Shown one piece after another: positions 1 through 6,826 of a DNA stretch of 11,792 bases (the first letter of the stretch is position 1; each line of letters opens with the position of its first letter). Under the pieces are notes generated by a model. It was not told where the DNA came from and ran no database searches. It saw only the letters and a program-made list of their open reading frames with translations. Origin of the DNA: Nanobdellota archaeon (lineage in GTDB: Archaea > Nanobdellota > Nanobdellia > Pacearchaeales > GW2011-AR1). Location: contig JAHIVR010000133.1 of the NCBI GenBank assembly GCA_018816625.1, forward strand, positions 1 through 11,792. Direction: 5' to 3'. A program made the position numbers and the translations under genes.

Positions 1-756
1 AATTCAAATATTCTTCTTGAAAAAGATATAGACCTCCTTAACTACCAATTAAAATCTCTAAAAGAATCTATTTTTGCTTTAAATAAATATGAAAACATCC
101 ATACTGAGAAGCAAATAATTTTGACTGAGGCCTTGAAACAAGAAAAACTTGCTGAGATTAAACTTGCAGAATTAAAAAAAGAAATAGAGGTTTTTTCAAG
201 GCAAATTGAAGAATTAAAAAAGAGAATAGAAGAGACAGAGAAGATAAAGGGCCAATTGGTTTATCTTGGAGAGTTAGAATCATGGCTTTCTAAGAAATTC
301 ACCCCGTTGCTAGCCTTCATAGAAAAAAATGTTATGGTAAAATTAAAAACAGATTTCTCTCTCTTGTTCCAAGAGTGGTTCTCTATGCTGGTATCAGAAA
401 CATTTAATGTAAGGCTTGATGATAACTTCACCCCGATTATAGAGCAACAAGACTATGAAATTGATTATGCCTATCTTTCAGGGGGAGAAAGGACTGCCGT
501 GGCGCTAGCATACCGTCTCGCCCTTAACCAGGTAATTAATTCTCTTTTATCAAAGATAAAAACACGTGATATTGTTATACTAGACGAACCCACCGATGGT
601 TTTTCAGAACAACAGCTTGATAAAATGCGTGAAGTTCTAGAGCAACTTAATGTAAGTCAATTAATCATTGTAAGTCACGAACAAAAAATTGAGGGCTTTG
701 TTGAAAATGTTATAAGATTCAAAAAAGAAGCCGGAGTTTCAAGAAGGGCTACTTAG
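1..756 (+). CDS. rad50: DNA double-strand break repair ATPase Rad50, C-terminal part (5' end outside window)
   Basis: This is the C-terminal ~251 residues of an SMC-type ATPase. The frame is open from base 1, so the TTG at 121 is an internal codon and not the start. Bases 1 to about 300 encode a charged, heptad-like Lys/Glu/Leu-rich stretch, the descending arm of the coiled coil. The ATPase C-lobe follows: the ABC signature (YLSGGERTAVALAYR, signature Ser at base 478), Walker B (IVILDEPTDG, bases 571-600) and the H-loop His (codon 676-678, in SHEQ). In the Mre11-Rad50 complex the C-lobe pairs with the N-lobe to bind ATP at DNA ends. The zinc hook and the Walker A lobe would lie left of the window. 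Other SMC-like ATPases share these motifs, but the signature and D-loop wording fits Rad50 best. Its last 8 bases overlap the 3' end of the convergent minus-strand gene. Confidence 0.9.
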   Translation, partial: NSNILLEKDIDLLNYQLKSLKESIFALNKYENIHTEKQIILTEALKQEKLAEIKLAELKKEIEVFSRQIEELKKRIEETEKIKGQLVYLGELESWLSKKFTPLLAFIEKNVMVKLKTDFSLLFQEWFSMLVSETFNVRLDDNFTPIIEQQDYEIDYAYLSGGERTAVALAYRLALNQVINSLLSKIKTRDIVILDEPTDGFSEQQLDKMREVLEQLNVSQLIIVSHEQKIEGFVENVIRFKKEAGVSRRAT

Positions 757-1198
757 AAAAAAAGAAATCATTTTCGCTTGTAGCATTATATATCCAATAG
801 TCCTGAACTCCTAAACATTCTAAAACTTTTTCAAATTCTTTTTGAGGCATATATTCTTTTTCCGGAGGTAATCTATAAACTATCTGCTCTTGTCCTTCTT
901 GTCCGGAAAGTTTTTCTTCCAATTCTTCACAAACACCTTTTGTTTTTTCTGCTATGCCCCCTCCAGAATTCTTCCATTCGGTTCCCCCACTAAAAGAATA
1001 CTGCCATTTATTTTTTCCAAAAGTTGCTTTTCTAACAGTAACCTCAACAATTCCAGGAAATGTTCTTAGAGAATCCGCTTGGAATTTTTCTACAACAGTT
1101 GCTTTGGGTATTATCTTTGGTTTTTTTTCCTTAGCAAACGCGGGAGGCGAAATTAAAAGAGAACCCGCGAGAAGTAATGAAACAAGTTTTCCTTTCAT
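749..1198 (-). CDS. Secreted protein of unknown function, 149 aa
   Basis: I do not recognise this gene. The N-terminus is a clear Sec signal peptide: basic MKGK, a hydrophobic Leu/Ala core, then SPPAFA with predicted cleavage after Ala22 before KEKKPK. The mature protein, about 127 residues, has a Lys-rich linker, a beta-like stretch with aromatic and Gly residues (about 49-82), a charged helical stretch (about 84-98), and two cysteines (Cys90, Cys128) that could form a disulfide outside the cell. A TATA-like element sits about 27 nt before the ATG and no Shine-Dalgarno is visible, so a leaderless transcript is likely, separate from the two genes upstream on the same strand. The gene runs tail to tail into rad50 with an 8-bp overlap. 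The signal peptide makes the coding call firm; the function is open. Confidence 0.75.
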   Translation of the reverse strand: MKGKLVSLLLAGSLLISPPAFAKEKKPKIIPKATVVEKFQADSLRTFPGIVEVTVRKATFGKNKWQYSFSGGTEWKNSGGGIAEKTKGVCEELEEKLSGQEGQEQIVYRLPPEKEYMPQKEFEKVLECLGVQDYWIYNATSENDFFFSK

Positions 1199-1220
1199 AA
1201 TTTTAATGGTTATGGGGGTT

Positions 1221-1230
1221 ATTTAAATTT
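1221..1230 (-). promoter_or_regulatory. TATA box for the 149-aa secreted protein gene
   Basis: On the minus strand this reads AAATTTAAAT, centred about 27 nt before the ATG at 1198. That is the spacing of an archaeal TATA box serving a leaderless mRNA. It overlaps the stop codon of the upstream 105-aa gene, so the secreted protein probably has its own start site even though all three genes point the same way. Confidence 0.5.
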
Positions 1231-1546
1231 AATGGAGCACAACTTTTTCAATCCCATTTGAAGTAAAAACAGCTCTGCCCTCTCTTAGAGAATGAATCTG
1301 TTCAGGGGTTAATTCAGATTTATCTAACTTAATATGTCCAACTTTTTTTGGAACAACCCCAAGATAATTCGGATATCCAACACTCCACCCTAAATGATCT
1401 CCAATACTCAAGCCATGATCTTTGGTGTGTTGAGAAGCCACTCTTCTATTTGAAGCACCAAAAGAATAATGAAGAACATTTAATGAGCTTTTTTCTTTTG
1501 GATCTAACAAATATCTTGCCTGGTACAAATCAAGTTTTAGTTTCAT
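1229..1546 (-). CDS. Hypothetical protein, 105 aa, coupled to the beta-rich secreted protein
   Basis: I do not recognise this protein. It is soluble, without signal peptide or membrane segment, and basic with many histidines. The middle is Gly/Tyr/Trp-rich (around LGWSVGYPNYLGVVP, about residues 52-66), and the C-terminal third has a predicted helix (SELTPEQIHSLREG) followed by a short beta-like tail. The start follows the stop of the upstream gene by only 2 nt, and the last codons of that gene supply a Shine-Dalgarno-like GGGAG. The two are therefore probably co-transcribed and translationally coupled. That argues for a job linked to the secreted beta-rich protein, such as assembly or regulation, but this is inference from position only. 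Confidence 0.65.
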   Translation of the reverse strand: MKLKLDLYQARYLLDPKEKSSLNVLHYSFGASNRRVASQHTKDHGLSIGDHLGWSVGYPNYLGVVPKKVGHIKLDKSELTPEQIHSLREGRAVFTSNGIEKVVLH

Positions 1547-1548
1547 CC

Positions 1549-2640
1549 TTACAACTCCCTGGATAAACTTACATAGACTCCGGTTTGACTGTTTCTTGTG
1601 TTATGCTTTCCTTCAAAATATATCTTTCCAACTCCTTTAAGGTTAACATCTTTTGTGACATGAACAACTCCAGAAAAATCTCCTTTCCCATTCTCTTTAT
1701 TGTAATTTGTCCCAAGTCCAGCTCTCAAAACTCCAAGATTCTTGGCCACAATTCCTTCAACACATGTTTTTGTAGGATTTATTGTTACTTCTAGAGATGT
1801 TGTTATCTCTCCTTTTGTAATCGGTGAGCTAAAATAAGGAACACTTAAATCCCTCATTCCTACCTGCATGTCTTGCCATAAATTTGCAACTCCCATGCCG
1901 AAAAAACCTGAACTAGGATTTCCGTGTCCGTTTTGTGTTTTACTCCAGAACTCTTTATATTCTCTGTCATAGTTCCATGCAGTTAGACTTCCAAAATCAT
2001 CATCCACATATCCTGCTGAACCCTGGGCTAGGTCGATATTTCCGGCCTTAAGGTTTGTTCCAACCCCTCCAAAGAAATTTCCGTATTTTGCTGTTACGTA
2101 TGATCTAAAATCTAGATTTCCCATTCCAAAGGCTTCGTTCCTATCATCAAAAAGAGTTCCAACAGCCTTCCAGTTTCCTGTTGTGTCTGCTACAGCTAGT
2201 TGGTAAACATTAAGAGGTTTCACTCCCTCTTCTGCTATTGGAAGTGCAAAAGCATTATACTGAAGTCCCCCAAATCTTTTTCCAACAAATAATCCGTAGT
2301 CTCCTGATACGCTTTCCCCATCGTTATCTACTTCTCCTAAAACACTTATGCTATATCCTTTAAAATTAGCAACATCTGCCCATACTGACCATTCTTCGGG
2401 GTTTGCTCCGTGATTTGCGTCATAGGCCACAGCCACAGGTCCGTAACTTGCCTTTGTTCTTGTTCTTGTAAAATGAGTTTTTTCTCCTTCTTGTCCTTTA
2501 ACAGTGTTCTCTATAGTTATGTTTCCTGCTTGTGCCGTGTTTGCTACCATTGGTGCTGCTGTTAAAAGTCCAGCAAGGCCAAGTGCGGCTACAGTCTGTC
2601 CTATTCTCCTTATGATTGTCATTGTACAATTATTACACAT
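1549..2640 (-). CDS. Secreted beta-rich protein of unknown function (porin-like pattern), about 363 aa
   Basis: A signal peptide is evident: Arg-Arg at residues 11-12, a moderately hydrophobic Ala/Gly/Leu core, then NTAQA with likely cleavage after Ala38. The paired Arg and weak hydrophobicity would also suit a Tat signal, though the motif is not canonical. The mature part, about 325 residues, is rich in Gly, Asn, Asp and aromatics and reads as successive beta-hairpins, ending in strand-turn-strand segments and a terminal Leu (VYVSLSREL). That pattern recalls bacterial outer-membrane barrels, but a soluble surface beta-protein is equally possible and I recognise no family. There are two candidate starts: the ATG at 2640 and one six codons later at 2622 (MTIIRR). 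The second gives a standard signal peptide and better TATA spacing (about 25 nt versus 7), so I favour it. The 105-aa gene follows 2 nt downstream. Confidence 0.8.
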   Translation of the reverse strand: MCNNCTMTIIRRIGQTVAALGLAGLLTAAPMVANTAQAGNITIENTVKGQEGEKTHFTRTRTKASYGPVAVAYDANHGANPEEWSVWADVANFKGYSISVLGEVDNDGESVSGDYGLFVGKRFGGLQYNAFALPIAEEGVKPLNVYQLAVADTTGNWKAVGTLFDDRNEAFGMGNLDFRSYVTAKYGNFFGGVGTNLKAGNIDLAQGSAGYVDDDFGSLTAWNYDREYKEFWSKTQNGHGNPSSGFFGMGVANLWQDMQVGMRDLSVPYFSSPITKGEITTSLEVTINPTKTCVEGIVAKNLGVLRAGLGTNYNKENGKGDFSGVVHVTKDVNLKGVGKIYFEGKHNTRNSQTGVYVSLSREL

Positions 2641-2641
2641 A

Positions 2642-2652
2642 ATTTATATTTA
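2642..2652 (-). promoter_or_regulatory. TATA box for the beta-rich secreted protein gene
   Basis: On the minus strand the AT-rich element TTAAATATAAATT lies 19-31 nt before the ATG at 2622 but only 1-13 nt before the ATG at 2640. Archaeal TATA spacing therefore supports 2622 as a leaderless start. A second AT-rich run (TTTAATAAATAT, about 2651-2667) would fit the 2640 start less well. Confidence 0.45.
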
Positions 2653-2693
2653 ATGATATTTATTAAACAAATAATAGATGTATATACTTTTTA

Positions 2694-2707
2694 GAAACAT
2701 TTAAATA
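2694..2707 (+). promoter_or_regulatory. BRE + TATA promoter of the AbrB-PhoU gene
   Basis: GAAACA followed by TTTAAATA (2700-2707) matches the archaeal BRE/TATA arrangement. The TATA centre is about 25 nt upstream of the ATG at 2729 and there is no Shine-Dalgarno in between, so transcription should begin at or next to the start codon (leaderless). The interval 2641-2728 is shared with the divergent secreted-protein gene. Confidence 0.65.
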
Positions 2708-2728
2708 GTTCAATTACCCTAAATTTGT

Positions 2729-3628
2729 ATGAAAAGAAAGCTAGTAAAACAAGGGGCAGCAACACTCATGGTTAGCCTTCCCTCTAAATGGATAAAGAAA
2801 TATAATCTAAACAAAGGAGATGAGATAGAAGTGGAAACCATGAGCCAGGGCATATTGCTCTCTCCAGAAAAGGTTAATATTAAATCTGAAGTAAAGATAC
2901 AATTAAAAGATTCAATCGAGTCTTCTACAAGAACTCTTATAACAAGTGCTTATCGTGGGGGATATGATAGGATTCTTATTTCTTTTAATAATGAAAAACA
3001 ATTTAAAATTCTTGAGAATGTAATCCAAACACGTTTAATAGGTTTCGATATTGTGAAGAAAGGAGAAAACGCTTGTATTGTTGAAAACATAACAGAACTA
3101 TCTCCAAATCAATTCGGCAATATTCTCAATAAGGTTTTCATGAATATCTCTGCTTTATTTAAGATAACTAAAGATAGGATGGAAAATAAACGCCCAGAAG
3201 AAAACTATGAGGATGTTGAAAACAGGATAATGCAGTATGATAATTTTTGTAGAAGAGTTATTGCCAAAAGAAAAGTTGATGAAGAGAAGTCAGAGCTTTT
3301 TTGGTCTTTCCTGCATCTGGTAGATCACGGTCAGAGAGAGATATACTATCTAAATAAACTTCTTGGAAGTGTAAAGATTTCTAAATTAACAAAAGAGCTC
3401 TTGCAGGATGCAGAAAAAATGTTTGAATTAATGAAGCAGGTTTATGAAACCAAGAAAATGGAACTTTTATCGGAGGGTCATTCTCTAAACAAAGAGATAT
3501 TTTCTAAAAAAGGGTATGTCGCAATACAAACCACAAGAGGAAAAGAGGCTGTTATTCTCTATCATATAATGGGAAGCATAAGAAGATTTTTTCAGGCAAA
3601 CTCTCCATTAACGGGGTTGCTTCTTTAA
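2729..3628 (+). CDS. AbrB-PhoU family phosphate-uptake regulator, 299 aa
   Basis: Residues 1-48 form a SpoVT/AbrB swapped-hairpin DNA-binding domain: VKQGAATLMVSLPSKWIKKY followed by LNKGDEIEVE, with the usual order strand, Leu-Pro, helix, Gly-Asp, strand. Residues 50-110 form a short linker domain. About 115-290 is an all-helical PhoU-like region with many Lys/Glu, including the FWSFLHLVDHGQREIYYLNKLL helix region. Archaeal proteins of this size and layout are annotated as PhoU-type regulators, thought to control phosphate transport genes or PhoR-like kinases. No pst transporter or two-component gene lies nearby, so the target is unknown. It has its own leaderless promoter. Its stop interlocks with that of the convergent kinase gene on the TTAA at 3625-3628. 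A membrane kinase and a second AbrB protein next door make a shared regulatory role plausible but unproven. Confidence 0.85.
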   Translation: MKRKLVKQGAATLMVSLPSKWIKKYNLNKGDEIEVETMSQGILLSPEKVNIKSEVKIQLKDSIESSTRTLITSAYRGGYDRILISFNNEKQFKILENVIQTRLIGFDIVKKGENACIVENITELSPNQFGNILNKVFMNISALFKITKDRMENKRPEENYEDVENRIMQYDNFCRRVIAKRKVDEEKSELFWSFLHLVDHGQREIYYLNKLLGSVKISKLTKELLQDAEKMFELMKQVYETKKMELLSEGHSLNKEIFSKKGYVAIQTTRGKEAVILYHIMGSIRRFFQANSPLTGLLL

Positions 3629-5814
3629 TGCTGTAACCCGGGTCTTTGGGTATTTCTAAAAACTCTTGCAGGCTTTCTGGAATCGACTTGCTCTTGCTTC
3701 TTTGGTTTTGTTTTTTCCAAGAGGCTCTCTTGATACTCTCTAAGTCCCGTAGAATCCCCACCGATTGCCCTATTAAATATCTGGAGTCTCTCACTCCATT
3801 CTGGTCCAGGGGTTGCGTGTTCCCACCAACAGACTCCATTGTTCCCAATAATTTTTCTTCTTATGGGGGCAAAATTTCTCCCCACAACTCTCCCTTTTTC
3901 GTCTTTGGCTATTACTTGAAGGGTTTTTAGAGTAGTATCTGTTCCTGGAGGCAACCATAAATTTTTACTATAGGCATTGCTGTTCCATTCAGAAGGCTCG
4001 TAATCAAAACAAACACCATCTTCAGGTATTGAAACCTCATATCTAAGTTTCCCATTTATTGTTCCCACAGAACTATCTGGTCTAGCCATTGAAAACATAT
4101 TATGCCACCCACTAATATCTAATTTTTGTAAATGCACTTTGTTATTTGGATTTCCCACAACAAGCCTCATTGTTTTTCTCCCAATCATCTTTCCAGGATT
4201 TGTGAAATGAACGTAATCATTTCCGCTTATAACATGTTCTCCGTCTTCATCTTGATTGCTTCCAGCAAAAATCTCTCCTGCAATAGTATAAACCCCCTCC
4301 ATTATATCTTTTGGCACATCTATATAACCAGACCAGTGCCCGTAATTATAGGCGTGGCCAAAATCAGACACTGCCCTCCTGTTAAAATCTCCAACAGAGG
4401 CTCTAAATTTTTCTCCAGGATATCCTTCCATGTAAACCTGTCCATCTAAAGTCACCATTCCACCAAAATCTTCTTTTGGAGCCCCGGTGATATCTAAAGT
4501 AACCCATATTTTATCTCCAGGTTTTGCTGGCATGTATGGGAGATCTTCTGGGCAAAAGACAGGATTTTTTTCTTCCCATTTCCTTCCCATTAGGCTTAAA
4601 GACGCTAGAGTGTTTCCCAACTCAACCCCATTACTATTCCATTCAGAATAAACCTGGTATTTGCTTTGTTGTTCTAGGTCAGCTGCGAGCTTTTCCCTTT
4701 CCTCGTAATCTCGGTTTAGTTTGTAACCAGATAAAGTTCCAATTAAGGCTAGTCCTGCTAACCCGACTCCAATATTTCCTTTGTTTTTTCTTATTCTTTC
4801 AAATAGACTTGGTTTTCTTGCACCGTTAAATTCTTTTATTACCTCATCTATAGAGTGGAATCTTTTATCTTCATCAAGGCTTAAACATCTTTTTATTAAA
4901 GACCCGTATCTTTTGGATTTTCTTGGAAGTCTCTTCAAGGCTTCATTTATTGCAGCATCGTGTTTTTTGACATCAACATACCCATCTTCGCCAATTAAAC
5001 TCTCTCCAGTGAACGTGTTTATGGCAGTTTTTGTATCAGGATTGTAATGTACGGCTTCCTCTCCAGTAAGAGCATATAACATGTTTTTTCCTATTGCGTG
5101 TATTTCAGTCTCCTCCCTATACCTCCCATCTCTTCCTGTAAAGACCTCCATTGAACTAGGATCTGCAACAAAACAGGTCCCAGAGGTTGGAAGTGCACTT
5201 GGTACTGTTTGATCAACGTCGGCAGCATTAGTCAAATCTGTTATTTTAGCCTCTAAATTTCCTGGATCTCTTCTAATAAGAATATTTTTTGGTCCCAAAT
5301 CTCTATGAAAAATTCCCTGATCTCTTATTAAATATCTAGCAGCCTCTAAAATTCCTCCCGGTTCACTATAAGATTCTCCCCCAAAAGCCCTTTCAAAATC
5401 CCTTATCTTTAAAGGTCCTTCTTCCTTTACGGTGTCTTCTAGTGTTTTGTTTGGAAAATAATCCTCGATGGTAATAATTCCACTATAACCCAAATCCTCA
5501 AGAGCATCACTATGATAATAATCTCTTAATCTAACAACTCCGTGTCTGTCTGGTTCATCTAGTTTAGAGGCAACAACAAGCTCTCTTTCAGTATTGTATC
5601 CTCTACCAACATGTCTTATTGCTCTAGGGCTTGTAGGAGCCCTATCAGCTTTTATAACAACTTTCTTCCCGCTAGGTCCCCATTCAGCAACATAAATGTT
5701 CCTTGTACCCCCTTGGGCCAATGGTTGAATATTTCTATACTTCTTGTGCCTCTCCCCAGTAGGAAGAGTTTTTCTTACAATTTCTAAGATTGGATCATAA
5801 TTACTTTTTGTCAT
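3625..5814 (-). CDS. Receptor-like Ser/Thr-type protein kinase with one TM helix and a large extracytoplasmic C-terminal region, 729 aa
   Basis: Residues ~30-335 are a Hanks-type kinase domain: Gly-rich loop (QGGTRNIYVAE, 34-44), VVIK with Lys55, a candidate helix-C Glu near 76-78, catalytic loop HRDLGPKN (Asp172, Asn177), metal-binding Asp193 in DLT instead of DFG, activation segment ending in ADP near 217-219, then the E-x-x-x-x-G helix (237-242) and the late conserved Arg318. The usual Lys after HRDL is Gly174, so substrate type is uncertain, but the core ATP/Mg residues are present. A basic stretch (RIRKNK) precedes one TM helix at about 347-366, implying the kinase is cytoplasmic and residues 370-729 are outside. 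The outer part is beta-rich, with the hexapeptide SEWNSN at both 390-395 and 608-613. This is the last gene of a four-gene operon. Its ATG overlaps the abrB-like stop (ATGA), with GGAGGA 6 nt upstream. Confidence 0.88.
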   Translation of the reverse strand: MTKSNYDPILEIVRKTLPTGERHKKYRNIQPLAQGGTRNIYVAEWGPSGKKVVIKADRAPTSPRAIRHVGRGYNTERELVVASKLDEPDRHGVVRLRDYYHSDALEDLGYSGIITIEDYFPNKTLEDTVKEEGPLKIRDFERAFGGESYSEPGGILEAARYLIRDQGIFHRDLGPKNILIRRDPGNLEAKITDLTNAADVDQTVPSALPTSGTCFVADPSSMEVFTGRDGRYREETEIHAIGKNMLYALTGEEAVHYNPDTKTAINTFTGESLIGEDGYVDVKKHDAAINEALKRLPRKSKRYGSLIKRCLSLDEDKRFHSIDEVIKEFNGARKPSLFERIRKNKGNIGVGLAGLALIGTLSGYKLNRDYEEREKLAADLEQQSKYQVYSEWNSNGVELGNTLASLSLMGRKWEEKNPVFCPEDLPYMPAKPGDKIWVTLDITGAPKEDFGGMVTLDGQVYMEGYPGEKFRASVGDFNRRAVSDFGHAYNYGHWSGYIDVPKDIMEGVYTIAGEIFAGSNQDEDGEHVISGNDYVHFTNPGKMIGRKTMRLVVGNPNNKVHLQKLDISGWHNMFSMARPDSSVGTINGKLRYEVSIPEDGVCFDYEPSEWNSNAYSKNLWLPPGTDTTLKTLQVIAKDEKGRVVGRNFAPIRRKIIGNNGVCWWEHATPGPEWSERLQIFNRAIGGDSTGLREYQESLLEKTKPKKQEQVDSRKPARVFRNTQRPGLQH

Positions 5815-5990
5815 TTTTCTTCCTCCACGCCGACCACGCTTGGGTGGTGTTCTTTCTCCAAAATATTTATTTTCAATTCAACGATAGTTCCTGGTTTCAA
5901 CTTCTGTTCTAAGACTCGGGGTATAACTATGATTGCCTGGCTACCGTGTTTTGCTATTCTTTTAGTTATTGAAAATTTTTTATTATTCAT
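5811..5990 (-). CDS. Small AbrB/MazE-type (swapped-hairpin) DNA-binding protein, 59 aa
   Basis: This short gene is easily missed. The frame starts at ATG 5990, which overlaps the PRTase stop (ATGA). It has a strong Shine-Dalgarno (GAGGTGA, 7 nt spacer) and ends at TGA 5811-5813, overlapping the kinase ATG. The protein runs KRIAKHGSQAIIVIPRVLEQ then KLKPGTIVELKI, which is the SpoVT/AbrB pattern: K-x-G-S-Q-x-I-x-I-P, helix, L-x-x-G-x-x-V-E-L. An acidic tail (GVEEEK) follows and doubles as the Shine-Dalgarno for the kinase gene. Such proteins dimerise by swapped hairpins and bind operator DNA, often their own promoter; many are antitoxins. Here it more likely autoregulates this operon, perhaps at the palindrome near 7141-7155. 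No neighbouring protein looks like a classic MazF/VapC toxin. Confidence 0.85.
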   Translation of the reverse strand: MNNKKFSITKRIAKHGSQAIIVIPRVLEQKLKPGTIVELKINILEKEHHPSVVGVEEEK

Positions 5991-6826
5991 TCTCTTTTCA
6001 CCTCGAATATTCCTGTGTTCTCTCCCAATGTTCTTTGATATAATTTACTTGAAACCTTTCCTAGAACTGTTGCTGGTTTTCCCTTAATTATTAATCCAAC
6101 AACTCTTTTTGGATTATATTCTATGGCTTTCTTCAACACTTTTGCCATGCTAACCCCTTCTAGTGCAATATCTTCTACAACCAAAACATTTTTTCCTTCA
6201 CAGTGCCATCTAAGATATCTATCGGTATCTCTCGTTGGAGTTTTTACTCTAGAATCATTTTTTGCCATTCTTGAAAGTCTTGCAGCAGCAACTTCAGGAA
6301 TTTCCAAGACTTTGGCTAAAACATACGCTGGCTCCAATGCCCCAGAAGCAACAGCAACAATAGAATCAAGAGGTCCTATTTTTTCTAGGCTCCTTTGGAG
6401 GGTTAAAATTCTATCTTGTACAGAATCAACAACTCCCGTTAGATGTCTTTTCTTAGAAGCTCGTAGACTTCCATGTCTTAATATTGTGTCCGCATGGGGA
6501 AGAATTGTCTCCCTTAATTGCTCTTCATTTATTCCTTCTCCCCTATAGAAACTATCCATTGCTTGCATACCAGCATAATTTATTGCACGTAACGCACTAT
6601 CTTTTGCTTCCCACTCTTCATAAGAAGCCTTCCTGTTAGCTTTACTCTCTATAACCCCATCAATATAAAGTTGAGCAATCCGGAATATTTTTTCTCTATT
6701 AGAATGAACCTCCCCTTCTAATCTTTCTAAACTCTGTATGAGCCCATCTAAATATCCAATCCCATATACTTCGTCTGGCGTTCTTCCGTATCTTGCTTTC
6801 AAATCAATTGAGGGGATTGGATTCAT
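5987..6826 (-). CDS. Phosphoribosyltransferase-like protein with helical N-terminal extension, 279 aa
   Basis: Residues ~150-279 look like a type I PRTase fold: SIVAVASGALEPAYVLAKVL (an early strand-loop-helix) followed by VLVVEDIALEGVSMAKVL (214-231), in the place of the PRPP-binding loop. The adjacent acidic pair expected there is present as Glu218-Asp219, but the usual Thr-Thr-Gly is replaced by Leu-Glu-Gly (222-224), so PRPP binding may be altered. Residues 1-145 are a largely helical extension with no family I know. Typical type I enzymes are 170-220 aa, so this is long. The start overlaps the stop of the 86-aa gene (ATGA) with AAAGGA just upstream, and the end overlaps the AbrB gene the same way. 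It could be a nucleotide-salvage enzyme, a PRTase-fold regulator, or an enzyme acting on a signalling nucleotide; context favours a regulatory role but does not prove it. Confidence 0.7.
   Translation of the reverse strand: MNPIPSIDLKARYGRTPDEVYGIGYLDGLIQSLERLEGEVHSNREKIFRIAQLYIDGVIESKANRKASYEEWEAKDSALRAINYAGMQAMDSFYRGEGINEEQLRETILPHADTILRHGSLRASKKRHLTGVVDSVQDRILTLQRSLEKIGPLDSIVAVASGALEPAYVLAKVLEIPEVAAARLSRMAKNDSRVKTPTRDTDRYLRWHCEGKNVLVVEDIALEGVSMAKVLKKAIEYNPKRVVGLIIKGKPATVLGKVSSKLYQRTLGENTGIFEVKRE

Noticed and set aside
121..756. TTG at 121 as the start of the Rad50-like gene
   Set aside because: The same frame is open back to base 1 and encodes typical coiled-coil sequence there, so the gene is truncated by the window edge.
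954..1226. Open frame of 90 codons on the plus strand
   Set aside because: It lies across the secreted 149-aa gene on the other strand, has no promoter or ribosome site, and its protein shows no motif; it is a shadow frame.
3646..5047. Several 88-105 codon plus-strand frames opposite the kinase gene
   Set aside because: They are Ser/Phe/Leu-rich antisense shadows of the kinase, whose motifs are unmistakable on the minus strand.
3625..5814. Kinase gene as a pseudokinase
   Set aside because: Lys55, Asp172, Asn177, Asp193 and Arg318 are all present, so loss of activity cannot be concluded from the Gly174 and Asp-Leu-Thr changes alone.
6123..6548. 141-codon plus-strand frame opposite the PRTase-like gene
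   Set aside because: Low-complexity antisense composition and no start signals; the minus-strand protein has PRTase features and coupled start and stop overlaps.
5811..6826. AbrB plus neighbour as a toxin-antitoxin pair
   Set aside because: No MazF, VapC, RelE or Doc-like protein is adjacent; the partners are a PRTase-like protein and a kinase, so the antitoxin reading has no support beyond the AbrB fold.
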